NCBI GenBank assembly: GCA_029862925.1
Contig: JAOTWJ010000008.1
Location: 1-47,975 of the forward strand
Length of the DNA stretch: 47,975 nt
From: Gemmatimonadota bacterium
GTDB taxonomy: Bacteria; Gemmatimonadota; Gemmatimonadetes; Gemmatimonadales; GWC2-71-9
Reading direction: 5' to 3'
In this document: positions 32,501-40,639 of the stretch, one piece after another
How positions within the stretch are numbered: the first letter of the stretch is position 1
How the letters are laid out: each line of letters opens with the position of its first letter
Position numbers and translations under genes: made by a program
Notes under the pieces: generated by a model
What the model saw: only the letters and a program-made list of their open reading frames with translations
What the model was told of the DNA's origin: nothing
Database searches by the model: none

Positions 32501-34581
32501 CGATGGTGGGCGGTGACGGCTCCTGCATGGGCTGCGGCGAGAAGACGGTCCTGCACCTCGTGGTGGCGGCGATCCAGGCCACCATGCTGCCGCGCGTGAA
32601 GCAGTACGTGGCCCGGCTCGATGAGTTGACCGCGGAGCTCGACACGAAGGCCCGTGCCCTGCTCGCCTCCGACGTGACGCTCGGCACGGTCGCGAAGGGA
32701 GCGGCAAGCACGGTAGACATCCCGCTCGCGCCGGAGAAGCAGGCGCGCGTGGACCGCATCGCCGCCATGATTGACGAGCTCAAGGACCTCAAGTGGCGGT
32801 ACACCGAGGGCCCGAGCGGGAAGGGCCGGGCCATGACGGGCATCGCGAATGCGACGGGGTGCTCGTCCGTCTGGGGCAGCACCTACCCGTACAACCCGTA
32901 CCCGTTCCCCTGGGTGAACCACCTGTTCCAGGACGCGCCGTCCATTGCCATCGGCCTGTTCGAGGGCCACATGCGGAAGATGGCCCTCGGCTTCGCGACG
33001 GTGCGGCGCGCCGAGCTGGAGCTGAAGGACGAGTACGACCCGAAGCTCCACACGGACTTCTTCGGCCGGTTCGACTGGCACCAGTTCACGGATGACGAGT
33101 TCGCCATGTGTCCGCCGATCCTGGCAGTTGGCGGTGACGGCGCCATGCTGGATATCGGGTTCCAGAACCTCTCGCGCCTGTTGGCGTCCGGGAAGCCGAT
33201 CCGCGTGGTCGTCCTCGACACGCAGGTCTACTCGAACACGGGCGGCCAGGCCTGCACCAGCGGGTTCACCGGCCAGGTCAGCGACATGGCCGCGTGGGGC
33301 AAGGCGCAGCACGGCAAGACGGAGACGCGCAAGGAGCTCTCGCTCCTCTCGATGGCGCACCGCAACGTGTTCGTGGTGCAGTCGTCGCAGGCGGCGCCGT
33401 CGCACCTGCTGGGCGGCGTGCTCCGCGGGCTGCAGTCCCGCTACCCCGCGGTGTTCTCCCTGAACTGTCCGTGCCCGCCGGAGCACGGGCTGGGCGACGA
33501 CGCGGCGCTGGCCGCCGCCAAGCTGGCGCTCGAGTCTCGGGCATTCCCGCTCATCATCTACGACCCGTCGGCGGGTCCGGCGTTGGCCGACCAGCTGAGC
33601 CTCGACGGCAATCCGATGCTCGACGAGGTCTGGCCGACGTACGACCTGCGGTACAAGGACGAGGGGGGGAACGAGCAGACCCTGACGCTCCCCATGACCG
33701 TCGCGGACTGGGCGGCCACCGAGGCGCGGTTCAAGAAGCACTTCAAGGTGCTGCGGGACGATGTGGATGCCGACGTCCTGCTGCGGTTCGACGAGTTCCT
33801 GGCGGCGTCACCCGAGGACCGGGTCGGCAAGACGCCGTACATTCACGCGCTCAGCAGAGATGGCCACCTGTACCGGCTCTCGGTGTCGCGTGAGATCGTG
33901 GAGTTGGCCGAGGACCGGTTGGCGCTGTGGCACCAGCTGCGGCAGATGGCGGGCCTCGAGCTGGCCGACTCCGCGCGCGACAGCCTGGCCGGCGAGATCG
34001 AGACCGCGTTCGAGCAAAAGGCCGAGCAGTTGAAGGCCGAGCATGCCCAGACCGTGGCGGAGTTGCGGGCCAAGTACCCTGCGGCCATCGCGCGACGCAT
34101 GGCGGAAGGCCTGGTCCGGGCCACCGACAACGGTCAAGAGCGCGTCGCCGATCTGCTCAAGCGCGTGCAGGAGATGCGGAGCCTGGAGCCGCTGGGGAAG
34201 GTGGATCTGGGCGGTGGCAACGGTGGCGGTGCCGCGGTCGCCACGGCCCCTGCCGCCCCTGCCACGACTGCCGCTCCTGCCGCTGCCGCACCAGCGGCGG
34301 CAGCAGTGGCAGAAGAGGCGGAGGAAGGCATCGGCCTCGAACCCTACATCCAGTCCGAGCTGTGCACGGCGTGCAACGAGTGCACCAACCTCAACAAGCG
34401 GATGTTCGCCTACAACGAGAAGAAACAGGCGTACATCAAGGACGCGAAGGCCGGTACGTTCCGCGAGCTCGTCATGGCAGCCGAGAAATGCCCGGTGGCC
34501 ATCATCCACCCGGGCACACCGCTCAATCCGAAGGAGAAGGACCTGGGTAAGTGGGTCAAGCGGGCGGAGCGGTTTAGCTGA
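29515..34581 (+). CDS. nifJ: Giant pyruvate:ferredoxin oxidoreductase with fused C-terminal ferredoxin
   Basis: 1688 aa, versus about 1170-1200 in typical NifJ. The real start is the ATG at 29515 overlapping the rnfB stop; the upstream 253 residues of the track ORF are a frame shadow. Order: pyrimidine domain with YPITPSTQM (Tyr46), gamma-like domain (about 490-690, with SVGGWGAITTGKN in place of the usual GLGSDGTVGANK), two ferredoxin clusters (Cys790/793/796/800 and Cys926/929/932/936) separated by about 125 residues, TPP domain (CMGCGEK at 1004, GDG at 1208, NTGGQ). After that, a coiled-coil-like segment, a Gly/Ala/Pro linker (about 1566-1600), and a single-cluster ferredoxin CTACNEC (1617-1623) with the last Cys at 1659. 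Pyruvate is the family substrate. Confidence 0.92.
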   Translation: MIKIRNAKPSVTEQAKPKYPGLRTATDGSGAIVEMETAGSEGAGAYPITPSTQMGEGWAVAVAAGKLNVNGRSLLFFEPEGEHAAAAVTAGMSMTGLRATNFSSGQGIVYMHESLYAAVGKRLTYVLNIAARAITKHALNVHAGHDDYHAVDDTGFFQVFAKNVQEAADLNLIAHRIAELSLNPGIVAQDGFLTSHVIESMVMPEPELVREYLGDPADVIESPTAAQRWVFGAHRRRIPEVFNLDYPAMLGTVQNQDSYAQGVAAQRPFYFDHLPELADRAMAEYGALTGRWYSRAMGYRLDDAEWVLVGQGSVIPNCEAVVDHLRATRKLKVGVLNVTMFRPFPADLITQLLVGKRGVTVLERTDQPLAVDLPLLREIRAAIYKALENGRSPAAPPYPSLTPCSIEQMPDFYSGCFGLGSRDLQPADLIAAVDNMLDGGGKRRQFYLGIDFIRSDTRFPKLQIWQEELLEAYPAVADLSLKPAAPVNLMPKGAVSIRIHSVGGWGAITTGKNVAQTAADLCGLHIQANPKYGSEKKGQPTTFYATLAHEPIKVNAELKFVSVVLSPDPNVFKHSDPLAGLQDGGVFIMQGDRPPVDVWRSLPPSARKQITDRHYKFHLLDGFKIASDEASDPELRYRMQGAAFMGAFFRAAPLAQAENLTEQAVFEGIRKQLEKKFGHLGQKVVEDNVRVIQRGYDELIEVDPAKLTLEGDEQVGGVPQMPAILGGTNVEPGIGHGGRFWEQVCLLNKMGEDGIADPFAALSAIPAATSTIRDMTHVRFEVPEFVADKCTGCSQCWVQCPDSAIPGVVNDVQEVLEAAVRSLENGRRLDKVRQILKPLATEARKTLKAVPFTTFGATLATAYQTVVERLGIDPERRQALDAEFAAVHSTLAEFPLAKTTPFFDLPESKQKGTGGLLSITINPDACKGCNICVAACPDGALITVKQTDEIVEKLRRNWHTWQFLAETDDRYVNIASLEEGIGVLSSLLLKQSHYRSMVGGDGSCMGCGEKTVLHLVVAAIQATMLPRVKQYVARLDELTAELDTKARALLASDVTLGTVAKGAASTVDIPLAPEKQARVDRIAAMIDELKDLKWRYTEGPSGKGRAMTGIANATGCSSVWGSTYPYNPYPFPWVNHLFQDAPSIAIGLFEGHMRKMALGFATVRRAELELKDEYDPKLHTDFFGRFDWHQFTDDEFAMCPPILAVGGDGAMLDIGFQNLSRLLASGKPIRVVVLDTQVYSNTGGQACTSGFTGQVSDMAAWGKAQHGKTETRKELSLLSMAHRNVFVVQSSQAAPSHLLGGVLRGLQSRYPAVFSLNCPCPPEHGLGDDAALAAAKLALESRAFPLIIYDPSAGPALADQLSLDGNPMLDEVWPTYDLRYKDEGGNEQTLTLPMTVADWAATEARFKKHFKVLRDDVDADVLLRFDEFLAASPEDRVGKTPYIHALSRDGHLYRLSVSREIVELAEDRLALWHQLRQMAGLELADSARDSLAGEIETAFEQKAEQLKAEHAQTVAELRAKYPAAIARRMAEGLVRATDNGQERVADLLKRVQEMRSLEPLGKVDLGGGNGGGAAVATAPAAPATTAAPAAAAPAAAAVAEEAEEGIGLEPYIQSELCTACNECTNLNKRMFAYNEKKQAYIKDAKAGTFRELVMAAEKCPVAIIHPGTPLNPKEKDLGKWVKRAERFS

Positions 34582-34641
34582 TCGACGGCAGCGACGGGAA
34601 CGACGGGAGGATGGGATTGGGCAAGGCGGAAGGGCCCAGCG

Positions 34642-35970
34642 GTGTTCGATAGGTTGACGTTCCGGCATGGAGTGCATCCGCCGGAACTGAAGCAGCTCAC
34701 GGCCCACCTCAAGATCCGGCGGCTGCCGTATCCCAAGGAAGTCGTGCTACCGCTGAGCCAGCACACTGGCAAGCCGGCCAAACCCATCGTGCGAGTCAGC
34801 GACCGCGTCGAGCGCGGCGACCTGATTGCCGAGGCCGACGGGTGGGTCTCCTCGCCCATTCACGCGTCCGCCAGTGGCACCATCACCGAACTGGGCCTGA
34901 GCCCGCACCCGGACGGCACGTTCAAGCCAGCGCTGTATATCGCGGTGGAGCCCTACTCGGCACAGCTGCCGCGGCCGCGTTTGGTGCCGGACTGGCGCGG
35001 GCTGGACCGGGACGGGTTGCTGCACGCCGTGCAGCACGCGGGTGTGGTTGGGTTGGGCGGCGCGGCGTTCCCCACACACGTCAAGCTGAAGCCACCGCCG
35101 GACAAGCCCATCGAGATGATCCTCGTGAACGGCTGCGAGTGCGAGCCCTATCTCACGACGGACCACCGCACGATGGTCGAGTACCCCAACCGGATCCATC
35201 TCGGTGTCCGGATCATGATGAAGATCCTGGGTGTCTCGAAGGTGGTGATCGGCGTCGAGCGCAACAAGCCGGATGCCGTCGAGGCGCTCGAACGCACCCG
35301 GCCAGCCGACCTGGACGTCACGGTCCTGCCGCTCACGGTCAAGTATCCGCAGGGCGCCGAGAAGATGCTGATCGAGGCGGTCACGGGCCGCGAAGTGCCG
35401 TCCGGTAAACTGCCGCTGGACGTGGGCTTGGTCGTGCAGAACGCGGCCTCGGTCGGGACCATCGCTGAGGTGTTCGAGACCGGACTCCCGCTGGTGGAGC
35501 GCATCGTGACGGTGACGGGGCTGGGCATCCGGAAGCCCGCCAACCTGATCGTGCCGGTGGGTACCAAGCTCCGCGACCTGCTCGATGCGTGTGGCGGCAT
35601 GACGGACGATGCCCGCGAGATCGTGTTCGGCGGCCCCATGATGGGGGCCGCCCAGGCCAACCTGGATACGCCGCTCACCAAGGGCACCACGGGCGTCATC
35701 GTGCTGGCGGAGCGGGAGTGCAAGACGCAGGACTCGTATCCGTGCATCCGGTGCGGCCACTGCCTGGACGCCTGTCCGGTCTTCCTCAATCCGCAGCAGC
35801 TGGGCAAGCTCGCGGCTGCGGGCCGGTACGACGAGATGGCGGCGGCGTACCACCTCAACGACTGCATGCTCTGCGGCTGCTGCTCCTACGTCTGCCCGTC
35901 GAACATCCCCCTGTCGCAGCAGTTCGCGGCCGCCCGGGTCGCGCTGCGCCAGCGAAAGCCGGCGGCATGA
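34642..35970 (+). CDS. rnfC: Rnf electron transport complex subunit C
   Basis: 442 aa with a GTG start (GGAAGG upstream). N-terminal barrel-sandwich/SLBB-like part, then GLGGAAFPTHVKL and NGCECEPYLTTDHR, the NADH/FMN-binding region shared with the NuoF fold. Two [4Fe-4S] motifs are at the C-terminus: CIRCGHCLDACPVFLNP and CMLCGCCSYVCPSNIPL. It is the NAD-side subunit. It begins 60 bases after the PFOR stop, in a gap where I see nothing else. Its stop overlaps the rnfD start (ATGA). Confidence 0.95.
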   Translation: MFDRLTFRHGVHPPELKQLTAHLKIRRLPYPKEVVLPLSQHTGKPAKPIVRVSDRVERGDLIAEADGWVSSPIHASASGTITELGLSPHPDGTFKPALYIAVEPYSAQLPRPRLVPDWRGLDRDGLLHAVQHAGVVGLGGAAFPTHVKLKPPPDKPIEMILVNGCECEPYLTTDHRTMVEYPNRIHLGVRIMMKILGVSKVVIGVERNKPDAVEALERTRPADLDVTVLPLTVKYPQGAEKMLIEAVTGREVPSGKLPLDVGLVVQNAASVGTIAEVFETGLPLVERIVTVTGLGIRKPANLIVPVGTKLRDLLDACGGMTDDAREIVFGGPMMGAAQANLDTPLTKGTTGVIVLAERECKTQDSYPCIRCGHCLDACPVFLNPQQLGKLAAAGRYDEMAAAYHLNDCMLCGCCSYVCPSNIPLSQQFAAARVALRQRKPAA

Positions 35971-36971
35971 GCGACGCCCGGTACCTCGTCACCGCCTCAC
36001 CGCACCTCCGCAGCCGCGACTCCACGCCCACCATCATGTGGTCGGTGGTGGGGAGCCTGATGCCGGTGGCGGCGTTCGCGGTCTACTACTTCGGGCCGAG
36101 CGCCCTGCTGGTGATCCTCGCGTCGGTCGTGGGGGCCGTAGGAACCGAAGCGGCGTGGGGCAAGAAGGGGGCGGTGCGCGACGGCTCCGCCGCCATCACG
36201 GGCATCCTGCTGGGCCTGTGCCTCCCGGCGGGGCTCCCGCTCTGGATGGCCGTGCTCGGCGGCGCGTTCAGCATCGGCTTCGGCAAGATCGTCTTCGGGG
36301 GGCTGGGGCAGAACATCTTCAACCCGGCGCTGCTGGGACGCGCGTTCCTCCAGGCGGCGTTCCCCGTGGCGCTCACCACGTGGCCCGCGGTCGAGAACGT
36401 GCCGTGGTGGTCGCTGCGCGGCGACAACTTCGCGCTGCCGCTGATGGGCAGCCGCGTGGACGCGGTGACCACCGCCACGCCGCTGGGCCTGATGAAGTTC
36501 GAGCAGGTGACGACGCCCATCCGTGACCTGGCGTTCGGCACCACGGCGGGATCGCTGGGGGAGACGGGCGCCGTCCTGATCCTGCTCTGCGGCGGGTACC
36601 TGGCGCTCAACAACTACCTCAACTGGCGGATCCCGGCGAGCATCTTCCTGTCCGTGGCCGCGTTCACCACCGTGCTGCACCTGATCGACGGCGCGCGGTA
36701 TCCCACGCCCCAGTTCATGCTGCTCTCGGGCGGCCTCATGCTCGGCGCCATGTACATGGCCACCGACATGGTGACCTCGCCCACCACCAACCGCGGGAGC
36801 TGGATCTTCGGGGTGGGCATCGGCTTCCTGGTGGTGCTGATCCGGCTGTGGGGCGGCCTGGCCGAGGGTGTGATGTACGCCATTCTCATCATGAACGCGC
36901 TGGTGCCGTTCATCAATCGCGCCACGCAGCCGCGCGTCTTCGGCACCACACGCGCCAAGGCGGCCGCATGA
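35967..36971 (+). CDS. rnfD: Rnf electron transport complex subunit D
   Basis: 334 aa from the ATG at 35967; the track start at 35589 reads over rnfC. About ten membrane segments with conserved GLGQNIFNPALLGRAFLQAAFP and GAMYMATDMVTSPTT. Thr171 in VTTATPLG is the expected FMN-phosphoester attachment residue, the target of ApbE, whose gene is at the operon end. Stop overlaps rnfG start. Confidence 0.94.
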   Translation: MSDARYLVTASPHLRSRDSTPTIMWSVVGSLMPVAAFAVYYFGPSALLVILASVVGAVGTEAAWGKKGAVRDGSAAITGILLGLCLPAGLPLWMAVLGGAFSIGFGKIVFGGLGQNIFNPALLGRAFLQAAFPVALTTWPAVENVPWWSLRGDNFALPLMGSRVDAVTTATPLGLMKFEQVTTPIRDLAFGTTAGSLGETGAVLILLCGGYLALNNYLNWRIPASIFLSVAAFTTVLHLIDGARYPTPQFMLLSGGLMLGAMYMATDMVTSPTTNRGSWIFGVGIGFLVVLIRLWGGLAEGVMYAILIMNALVPFINRATQPRVFGTTRAKAAA

Positions 36972-37624
36972 CTGCGCCCGCCACCCAACCACCTCGCCCG
37001 TCGGCCTCCGCGCAGCGCCTCATCGGCACGCTGGGCGGGTTCGGCGTGCTGGCGGGCCTGCTGATCGTGTCGGTGTTCGCGGCCACGCAGCCGCGGATCC
37101 GCGCCAACAAGGCCGCGGCGCTGGCCGCCGCCATCAACGAGGTGCTCGCGGCGCCGGAGCACTACGACACGCTGTACGTGACCGCGGACTCGCTGTCGCA
37201 CACGCTCCCGGCGGGCGGCAACGCCGAGACCGCGGAGGCGGTGTACCTGGGATGGCGGGAAGGGCGGCCCGCGGGGTTTGCCATCGTCGCCAATGGGCCC
37301 GGCTTCCAGGACAACATCCGGCTCATCTTCGGGTTCGACGCCGCGTCGTCGCAGCTGCTCGGCATGAAGGTGCTGGAGTCCAAGGAAACGCCGGGCCTGG
37401 GCGACAAGATCTACAAGGACGCGGAGTTCGTGGCGCAGTTCACCCGCGTGCGCGCGCCCCTGGTGGGGGTGAAGGAAGGCCAGGGCGAGGGACTGCCCAC
37501 CGAGCTGGTGATGATCACGGGTGCCACCATCTCGTCCCGGGCGCTCATCAAGGCCATCAACACGACGCTCGAGCGGGTAGGGCCGTTGCTCGCGGCGTAC
37601 GTGCCGCAGGAGTCGCAGCCGTGA
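36968..37624 (+). CDS. rnfG: Rnf electron transport complex subunit G
   Basis: 218 aa from the ATG at 36968 overlapping the rnfD stop. One N-terminal membrane segment (about 28-50), then a periplasmic FMN-binding domain with the flavinylation motif TGATISS (Thr187) and the characteristic ESKETPGLGDKI stretch. FMN is joined by ApbE. Stop overlaps the rnfE GTG. Confidence 0.94.
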   Translation: MTAPATQPPRPSASAQRLIGTLGGFGVLAGLLIVSVFAATQPRIRANKAAALAAAINEVLAAPEHYDTLYVTADSLSHTLPAGGNAETAEAVYLGWREGRPAGFAIVANGPGFQDNIRLIFGFDAASSQLLGMKVLESKETPGLGDKIYKDAEFVAQFTRVRAPLVGVKEGQGEGLPTELVMITGATISSRALIKAINTTLERVGPLLAAYVPQESQP

Positions 37625-38286
37625 GCCCGCGAAAGCCAACGCCGCCGTCGCAGGAGCTGATCAAGGGGGTCTGGCGCGAGAACCCGGTGCTCGTGCAGCT
37701 GCTCGGGCTCTGTCCCGCGCTGGCGGTCACGAACTCGGTGGCCAACAGCCTGGCCATGAGCGCCGCCGTGCTGTTCGTGCTCGTGGGATCGAGCCTGCTG
37801 GTCTCCACGATCAAGCGGATCGTGCCGTCGGACGTGCGAATCTCCACGTACATCCTGATCATCGCCACGTTCGTCACGATTGCCGACATGATCCTCGAAG
37901 CCTCGGTGCCGGCGGTGCACAAGGAGCTGGGCGCATTCGTGGCGCTGATCGTGGTGAATTGCATCATCCTGGGCCGGCAGGAAGCGTTCGCGTCGCGCAA
38001 CTCCGTGGGCCGCTCGCTGCTGGACGCGGTGGGCATGTCCATCGGGTTCACGCTCACCATGGTGCTGATGGGCACGGTCCGGGAGGTGCTCGGCAACGGC
38101 ACGTTCCTCGGCATCAGCGTGATGGGGCCGCATTACGAGCCGTGGGTCATCATGATCCTGCCGCCGGGCGGGTTCCTCACGCTCGGCACGATCCTCCTGG
38201 TGTTCAGCTGGATCAAGCGGCGTGGCGAGGAGCGGGCCAAGCCGGCCACGGCGGCCGCGGGACCGGCCGTGGGGAAGGCGGCCTAG
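37621..38286 (+). CDS. rnfE: Rnf electron transport complex subunit E
   Basis: 221 aa from a GTG overlapping the rnfG stop. Six membrane segments with LLGLCPALAVTNS (Cys31) and VVNCIILGRQEAF (Cys114), which in Rnf/NQR hold an intramembrane iron centre together with RnfA. An Ala/Pro-rich tail (about 205-221) follows the last segment. One base separates it from rnfA. Confidence 0.94.
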   Translation: MSPRKPTPPSQELIKGVWRENPVLVQLLGLCPALAVTNSVANSLAMSAAVLFVLVGSSLLVSTIKRIVPSDVRISTYILIIATFVTIADMILEASVPAVHKELGAFVALIVVNCIILGRQEAFASRNSVGRSLLDAVGMSIGFTLTMVLMGTVREVLGNGTFLGISVMGPHYEPWVIMILPPGGFLTLGTILLVFSWIKRRGEERAKPATAAAGPAVGKAA

Positions 38287-38287
38287 C

Positions 38288-38866
38288 ATGGGCGACCTGA
38301 TCTGGATCCTGGTCTCGGCCGCCGTGGTGAACAACTTCACCCTGGCGCTGTTCCTGGGGCTGTGCCCGTTCCTGGGCGTCTCGGGGAAAGTGGAGACGGC
38401 CGTGCGGATGGGGGCCGCCAACATCTTCGTCATGGTGCTCACGGCCCTGGCGGTATGGGTGCTGAACACGTTCCTGCTCGTGTCGGCGCCGTATCTCCGC
38501 ATCATCGCGTTCATCATCGTCATTGCGTCCCTGGTGCAGATCGTCGAGATGGCCATCAAGAAGCTGAGTCCCGCGCTGTTCCAGGCACTCGGCATCTATC
38601 TGCCGCTGATCACGACCAACTGCGCCATCCTGGGCCTCGCCATCTTCTCGACCAACCGTGGCTACGGCCTGCTGGAAGGCCTCTTCTTTGCCGTGGGCGG
38701 TGGGCTGGGCCTCACGCTGGCGCTCGTGCTGATGGCGTCCATCCGGGAGAACCTCGAGCTGGCGGACGTCCCGGATTTCGCGAAGAACATGGGTCTGGTC
38801 CTCATCCTGGCCGGCGCGCTCTCCTTGGCGTTCATGGGCTTTGCCGGCATGTTCAGCGCCGCATGA
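38288..38866 (+). CDS. rnfA: Rnf electron transport complex subunit A
   Basis: 192 aa, six membrane segments. NNFTLALFLGLCPFLGVS (Cys26) and LITTNCAILG (Cys112) are the conserved paired Cys motifs that bind the intramembrane iron centre shared with RnfE. Its stop overlaps the following small gene (ATGA). All of rnfC, D, G, E, A are present in that order. Confidence 0.95.
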   Translation: MGDLIWILVSAAVVNNFTLALFLGLCPFLGVSGKVETAVRMGAANIFVMVLTALAVWVLNTFLLVSAPYLRIIAFIIVIASLVQIVEMAIKKLSPALFQALGIYLPLITTNCAILGLAIFSTNRGYGLLEGLFFAVGGGLGLTLALVLMASIRENLELADVPDFAKNMGLVLILAGALSLAFMGFAGMFSAA

Positions 38867-39039
38867 CCACCGTCATCGCGGTCGGCGCCCTGGCGGTGCT
38901 GTTCGCCGTGTTCGGCCTGATGCAGCGGGGCCGGGAGCGAACGTCGTGTCACAACTGCTCGTGTCACGGCAGCACGTGCGAGCGCACGGGCGAGCCGCGG
39001 CACCTCGAGCTGGTGGAGTCCAACGATGTCGGATCGTGA
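38863..39039 (+). CDS. Small Cys-rich membrane protein, possible NqrM-like maturation factor
   Basis: 58 aa, hidden in a longer track ORF. The ATG overlaps the rnfA stop. One membrane segment (residues 4-20, VIAVGALAVLFAVFGLM) is followed by basic QRGRERTS and a Cys cluster at 29, 32, 34 and 39 (CHNCSCHGSTC), ending in a short polar tail. The layout (one TM, then CxxCxCx4C) and the spot beside apbE recall NqrM, which is needed to fit the Fe centre between NqrD and NqrE, the homologues of RnfE and RnfA. Sequence identity to NqrM looks low, so the call is an analogy. Not annotated by size-limited gene finders. Confidence 0.7.
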   Translation: MTTVIAVGALAVLFAVFGLMQRGRERTSCHNCSCHGSTCERTGEPRHLELVESNDVGS

Positions 39040-40015
39040 GCCGGTAGTCCGGTCGGCGCGCACGCGGCGCGAGTTCGTGGCCCTCGGGGTAGGGGCGTTG
39101 GTGGTGGCGTCGGTGCCGTGGCGCGTGCGCCGACGTGTGCTGGCCCAGCGCACCGTGCCGAGCATGGGGACGATTGCGGACTTTGCGGTGGTACACCGGG
39201 ACGAGCCCTACGCACAGGCCGCCATCGGCGCCGCCCTCGCGCGGCTCCGGATGGTGGAGGCGCTGATGACGCGCTACCGGCCGTCGTCGGATGTAGGCCG
39301 CGCCAACCGCGGCGCGGCGCGCGACGGGGTGCTGGTCACACCCGAGACGGCCACCGTGCTCCGCGCGTCGCTCGACTGGGCCACGCGGACCGACGGCGCG
39401 TTCGATCCCGCCTTGGATGGCGTCGTGCAGCTCTGGGACGTGGGCCACCGGACGACCCCGCCGGCACGGGACGCGGTACGTCGCTACGCGGGGCGTGGGC
39501 TCTACCGGGGCCTGGATGTGAGCACGTGGTCCGGCAAGCCGGCCGTGCGGTTCACGCAGCCGGACCTGGGCATCGACTTGGGCGGCATCGCCAAGGGCTA
39601 CGGCGTGGATCAGGCCGTGGCGGTGCTGCGGGACTGGGGCATCGAACACGCGCTCGTGAACGTGGGGGGCGACCTCTACGCCATGGGCCGGTCCGCCGAT
39701 GGCGGGCCGTGGCGCGTGGGCGTGCGGTCGCCCGACCGCGCGGATCAGCTGGTGGCCGAGTTCGATCTCGAGGATGCGGCGGTGGCCACGTCCGGGGATT
39801 ACCTCCAGTACTTCGAGTACGGCGGGCGCCGGTACCACCATCTGCTCGATCCCGTCACTGGAGAGCCGCGCGTGAGCGTCATGCGGAGCATCACGGCGCA
39901 GGCGGGCGACTGCATGACGGCGGACGCCGCGGCGACTGCGTGCTTTGGGCAGGATCCGGTCGCGGCGCGCACGTGGCTCACGCCCGCCGGGGCTCACATC
40001 GCGCACTCCGTGTAG
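39026..40015 (+). CDS. apbE: FAD:protein FMN transferase (flavinyltransferase ApbE)
   Basis: 329 aa. Twin-arginine-like signal TRREFVALGVGALVVASV (about 13-30), so exported. Family motifs: MTRYRPSSDVGRANR, DLGGIAKGYGVDQA, NVGGDLYAMG, YHHLLDPVTGEPR and the C-terminal ADAAATACF. It attaches FMN to Thr of RnfD and RnfG, whose target motifs are present. It overlaps the small Cys-rich gene by 14 bases and is the last gene of the operon. Confidence 0.94.
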   Translation: MSDREPVVRSARTRREFVALGVGALVVASVPWRVRRRVLAQRTVPSMGTIADFAVVHRDEPYAQAAIGAALARLRMVEALMTRYRPSSDVGRANRGAARDGVLVTPETATVLRASLDWATRTDGAFDPALDGVVQLWDVGHRTTPPARDAVRRYAGRGLYRGLDVSTWSGKPAVRFTQPDLGIDLGGIAKGYGVDQAVAVLRDWGIEHALVNVGGDLYAMGRSADGGPWRVGVRSPDRADQLVAEFDLEDAAVATSGDYLQYFEYGGRRYHHLLDPVTGEPRVSVMRSITAQAGDCMTADAAATACFGQDPVAARTWLTPAGAHIAHSV

Positions 40016-40110
40016 CCTCTCAGCGTGTCCGCAGGGCACGCGGCCGAGCCCTGGCGGCCCGACGTCCCCAAGGAGAAGTTGGGACCTTCGCGACAACCGA
40101 GGAGGGTCCC

Positions 40111-40605
40111 ATGCTGCGCACGTCGACACTGCTTCGTCTTGCCGTGGTTCTGGCCCTCGCGGCCTGCACCCGGACCCCGGCGCCACCACCCGACACATCG
40201 GAAGCCGATGCCGCGGCCATCCGTCAGTTGAGTGACGACTGGCTGGCTGCGTACAACGCCGCCGATGCCGATGCGGCGGGCCTGACCTATGCCGAGGACG
40301 CCCTCTCCCTGCCGCCCGACGGACCGCCGGTGATGGGGCGCGAGGCGCTCGTCCAGAGGTTGCGTGACTTCTTTAACGAGTTTTCAGCCTCGCAGACGGC
40401 AACGGTGGACGAAGTGGCCGTGACCGGCGACTGGGGGATGGCTCGCGGCACGTGGAGTGTCCGCCAGACCCCGAAAACGGGTGGCGCCGAGCAGGTCAGG
40501 AGCGGCAAGTGGATGGAGCTGTACAGGCGTCAGGCTGACGGGTCCTGGAAGACCTGGCGGTGGATGTGGAACCAGGCGTCGGCGGGAGCAGAGGTCGGTG
40601 GGTAG
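40111..40605 (+). CDS. DUF4440/SnoaL-like lipoprotein
   Basis: 164 aa from the ATG at 40111 (GAGGAGGG upstream); the long track ORF before it overlaps apbE. Lipobox LALAAC (Cys17). The mature part has the NTF2-fold pattern IRQLSDDWLAAYNAADADAAG, VMGREALVQRLRDFF and YRRQADGSWKTWRWMWN. Third member of this superfamily in the window. Ligand or reaction unknown. A strong terminator follows. Confidence 0.82.
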   Translation: MLRTSTLLRLAVVLALAACTRTPAPPPDTSEADAAAIRQLSDDWLAAYNAADADAAGLTYAEDALSLPPDGPPVMGREALVQRLRDFFNEFSASQTATVDEVAVTGDWGMARGTWSVRQTPKTGGAEQVRSGKWMELYRRQADGSWKTWRWMWNQASAGAEVGG

Positions 40606-40639
40606 CGTCGGACGACGGAGATTCCGATTCTTGGACGGC

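Noticed and set aside
31552-33741. 729-aa antisense ORF
   Set aside because: Shadow of the PFOR gene, low-complexity Arg/His product.
34134-34331. Ala-rich 65-aa minus ORF
   Set aside because: Antisense of the PFOR linker; Ala repeats come from the GCC/GGC-rich linker codons.
40016-40110. Hairpin GTCCCCAAGGAGAAGTTGGGAC after apbE as terminator
   Set aside because: Imperfect stem with one bulge and no T-run, so not listed.
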